NCBI GenBank assembly: GCA_014376785.1
Contig: JACMQW010000072.1
Coordinates: forward strand, 1 to 33,140
DNA from: Oligoflexia bacterium
Lineage (GTDB): Bacteria > Bdellovibrionota > UBA1018
Direction: 5' to 3'
Length of the DNA stretch: 33,140 bases
Shown here: positions 32,993-33,140 of the stretch, one piece after another
Position numbering within the stretch: the first letter of the stretch is position 1
Layout: every line of letters begins with the position of its first letter
The notes under the pieces: model-generated
Database searches by the model: none
What the model saw: only the letters and a program-made list of their open reading frames with translations
Told to the model about the DNA's origin: nothing
Position numbers and translations under genes: made by a program

Positions 32993-33140
32993 TTATGCGG
33001 CGCTACTACCCGACTCGCCGCTTCCACGTCCCTGCGATTTGCGAAGCTGGCGGTTCTCTTCCAGCGTTCGGGCAAGGTCAGCCTGAAATTTTCTCTCCGC
33101 ATCTTGCAGTTCGCGCATTCTAAAATTCGATTTATCGAGC
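32993..33140 (-). CDS. C-terminal end of a coiled-coil protein (cut by window edge)
   Basis: The minus strand from the right edge reads LDKSNFRMRELQDAERKFQA, then DLARTLEENRQLRKSQGRG and a Gly/Ser end before TAA at 32995-32993. The sequence has a heptad pattern with charged residues, i.e. a C-terminal coiled coil with a short flexible tail. About 49 residues are visible. The gene extends beyond the window and cannot be identified. Confidence 0.65.
   Translation of the reverse strand, partial: LDKSNFRMRELQDAERKFQADLARTLEENRQLRKSQGRGSGESGSSAA

Overview
The window looks like a chromosomal segment of a free-living Gram-negative bacterium. It encodes an outer-membrane Pal/CpoB module, many lipoproteins with clear lipoboxes, FadL-like and other beta-barrel proteins, and core genes (alaS, ssb, tsaD, rsmA, smpB, rpoZ, lon). 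The style (many exported hypothetical proteins, Pal next to a DUF4398 lipoprotein and CpoB, GTG starts, ATGA overlaps) fits the Bdellovibrionota/Oligoflexia or another former deltaproteobacterial lineage. That placement is inference; no rRNA gene is present to settle it. I see no CRISPR array, no transposase and no phage genes.

Layout. 1-2944: the 5' end of alaS (minus), then three exported proteins on plus: a possible degenerate metzincin, a translationally coupled exported ParB-like protein, and a small FlgT-C-like protein. 3001-3417: ssb (minus). 3624-13104: a long plus-strand run: pal, DUF4398 lipoprotein, cpoB, UshA-like phosphoesterase, tsaD, rsmA, FadL-like porin, DUF502, smpB, acyl-CoA synthetase, rpoZ. 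Most neighbours overlap or lie within a few bases, so much of it is probably cotranscribed. It ends at a strong hairpin lying inside the last codons of the opposing lon gene. 13127-21853: a minus-strand run. In transcription order it is a TPR/beta-barrel outer-membrane protein, a thermolysin-like lipoprotein metallopeptidase, a separate membrane-anchored propeptide-like protein, a 47-residue membrane peptide, a membrane-anchored exported protein, an AMIN-like protein and lon.

22001-25045: a secreted FecR-domain protein (plus) divergent from the TPR-barrel gene, then ilvA-type threonine ammonia-lyase, an SDR and tRNA-Arg(TCT), all minus. 25110-27367: FmdB zinc ribbon, App1-like phosphatase, TauE/SafE permease and DUF1634 (plus). 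27323-27877: GNAT acetyltransferase (minus). 28011-30906: an outer-membrane barrel, a 41-residue lipoprotein, a Cys-rich secreted protein and an ATP-grasp ligase (plus). 30921-33140: DUF4385 with a broken DUF3253 remnant upstream, a small inverted-repeat-bounded segment, tRNA-Leu(TAG), an MscS channel and the end of a coiled-coil gene (minus).

The most promising unusual system is 17466-21853. A thermolysin-type protease is made as a lipoprotein without its own propeptide. The propeptide (FTP plus PepSY-like) is a separate, translationally coupled, membrane-anchored protein. Directly upstream is a TPR plus beta-barrel protein whose architecture resembles Slam-type surface-lipoprotein exporters. 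This suggests a surface protease with an in-trans chaperone/inhibitor and perhaps its own exporter. Second in interest are the decayed DUF3253 half of a DUF3253-DUF4385 gene, and a phosphoesterase with several altered metal-site motifs.
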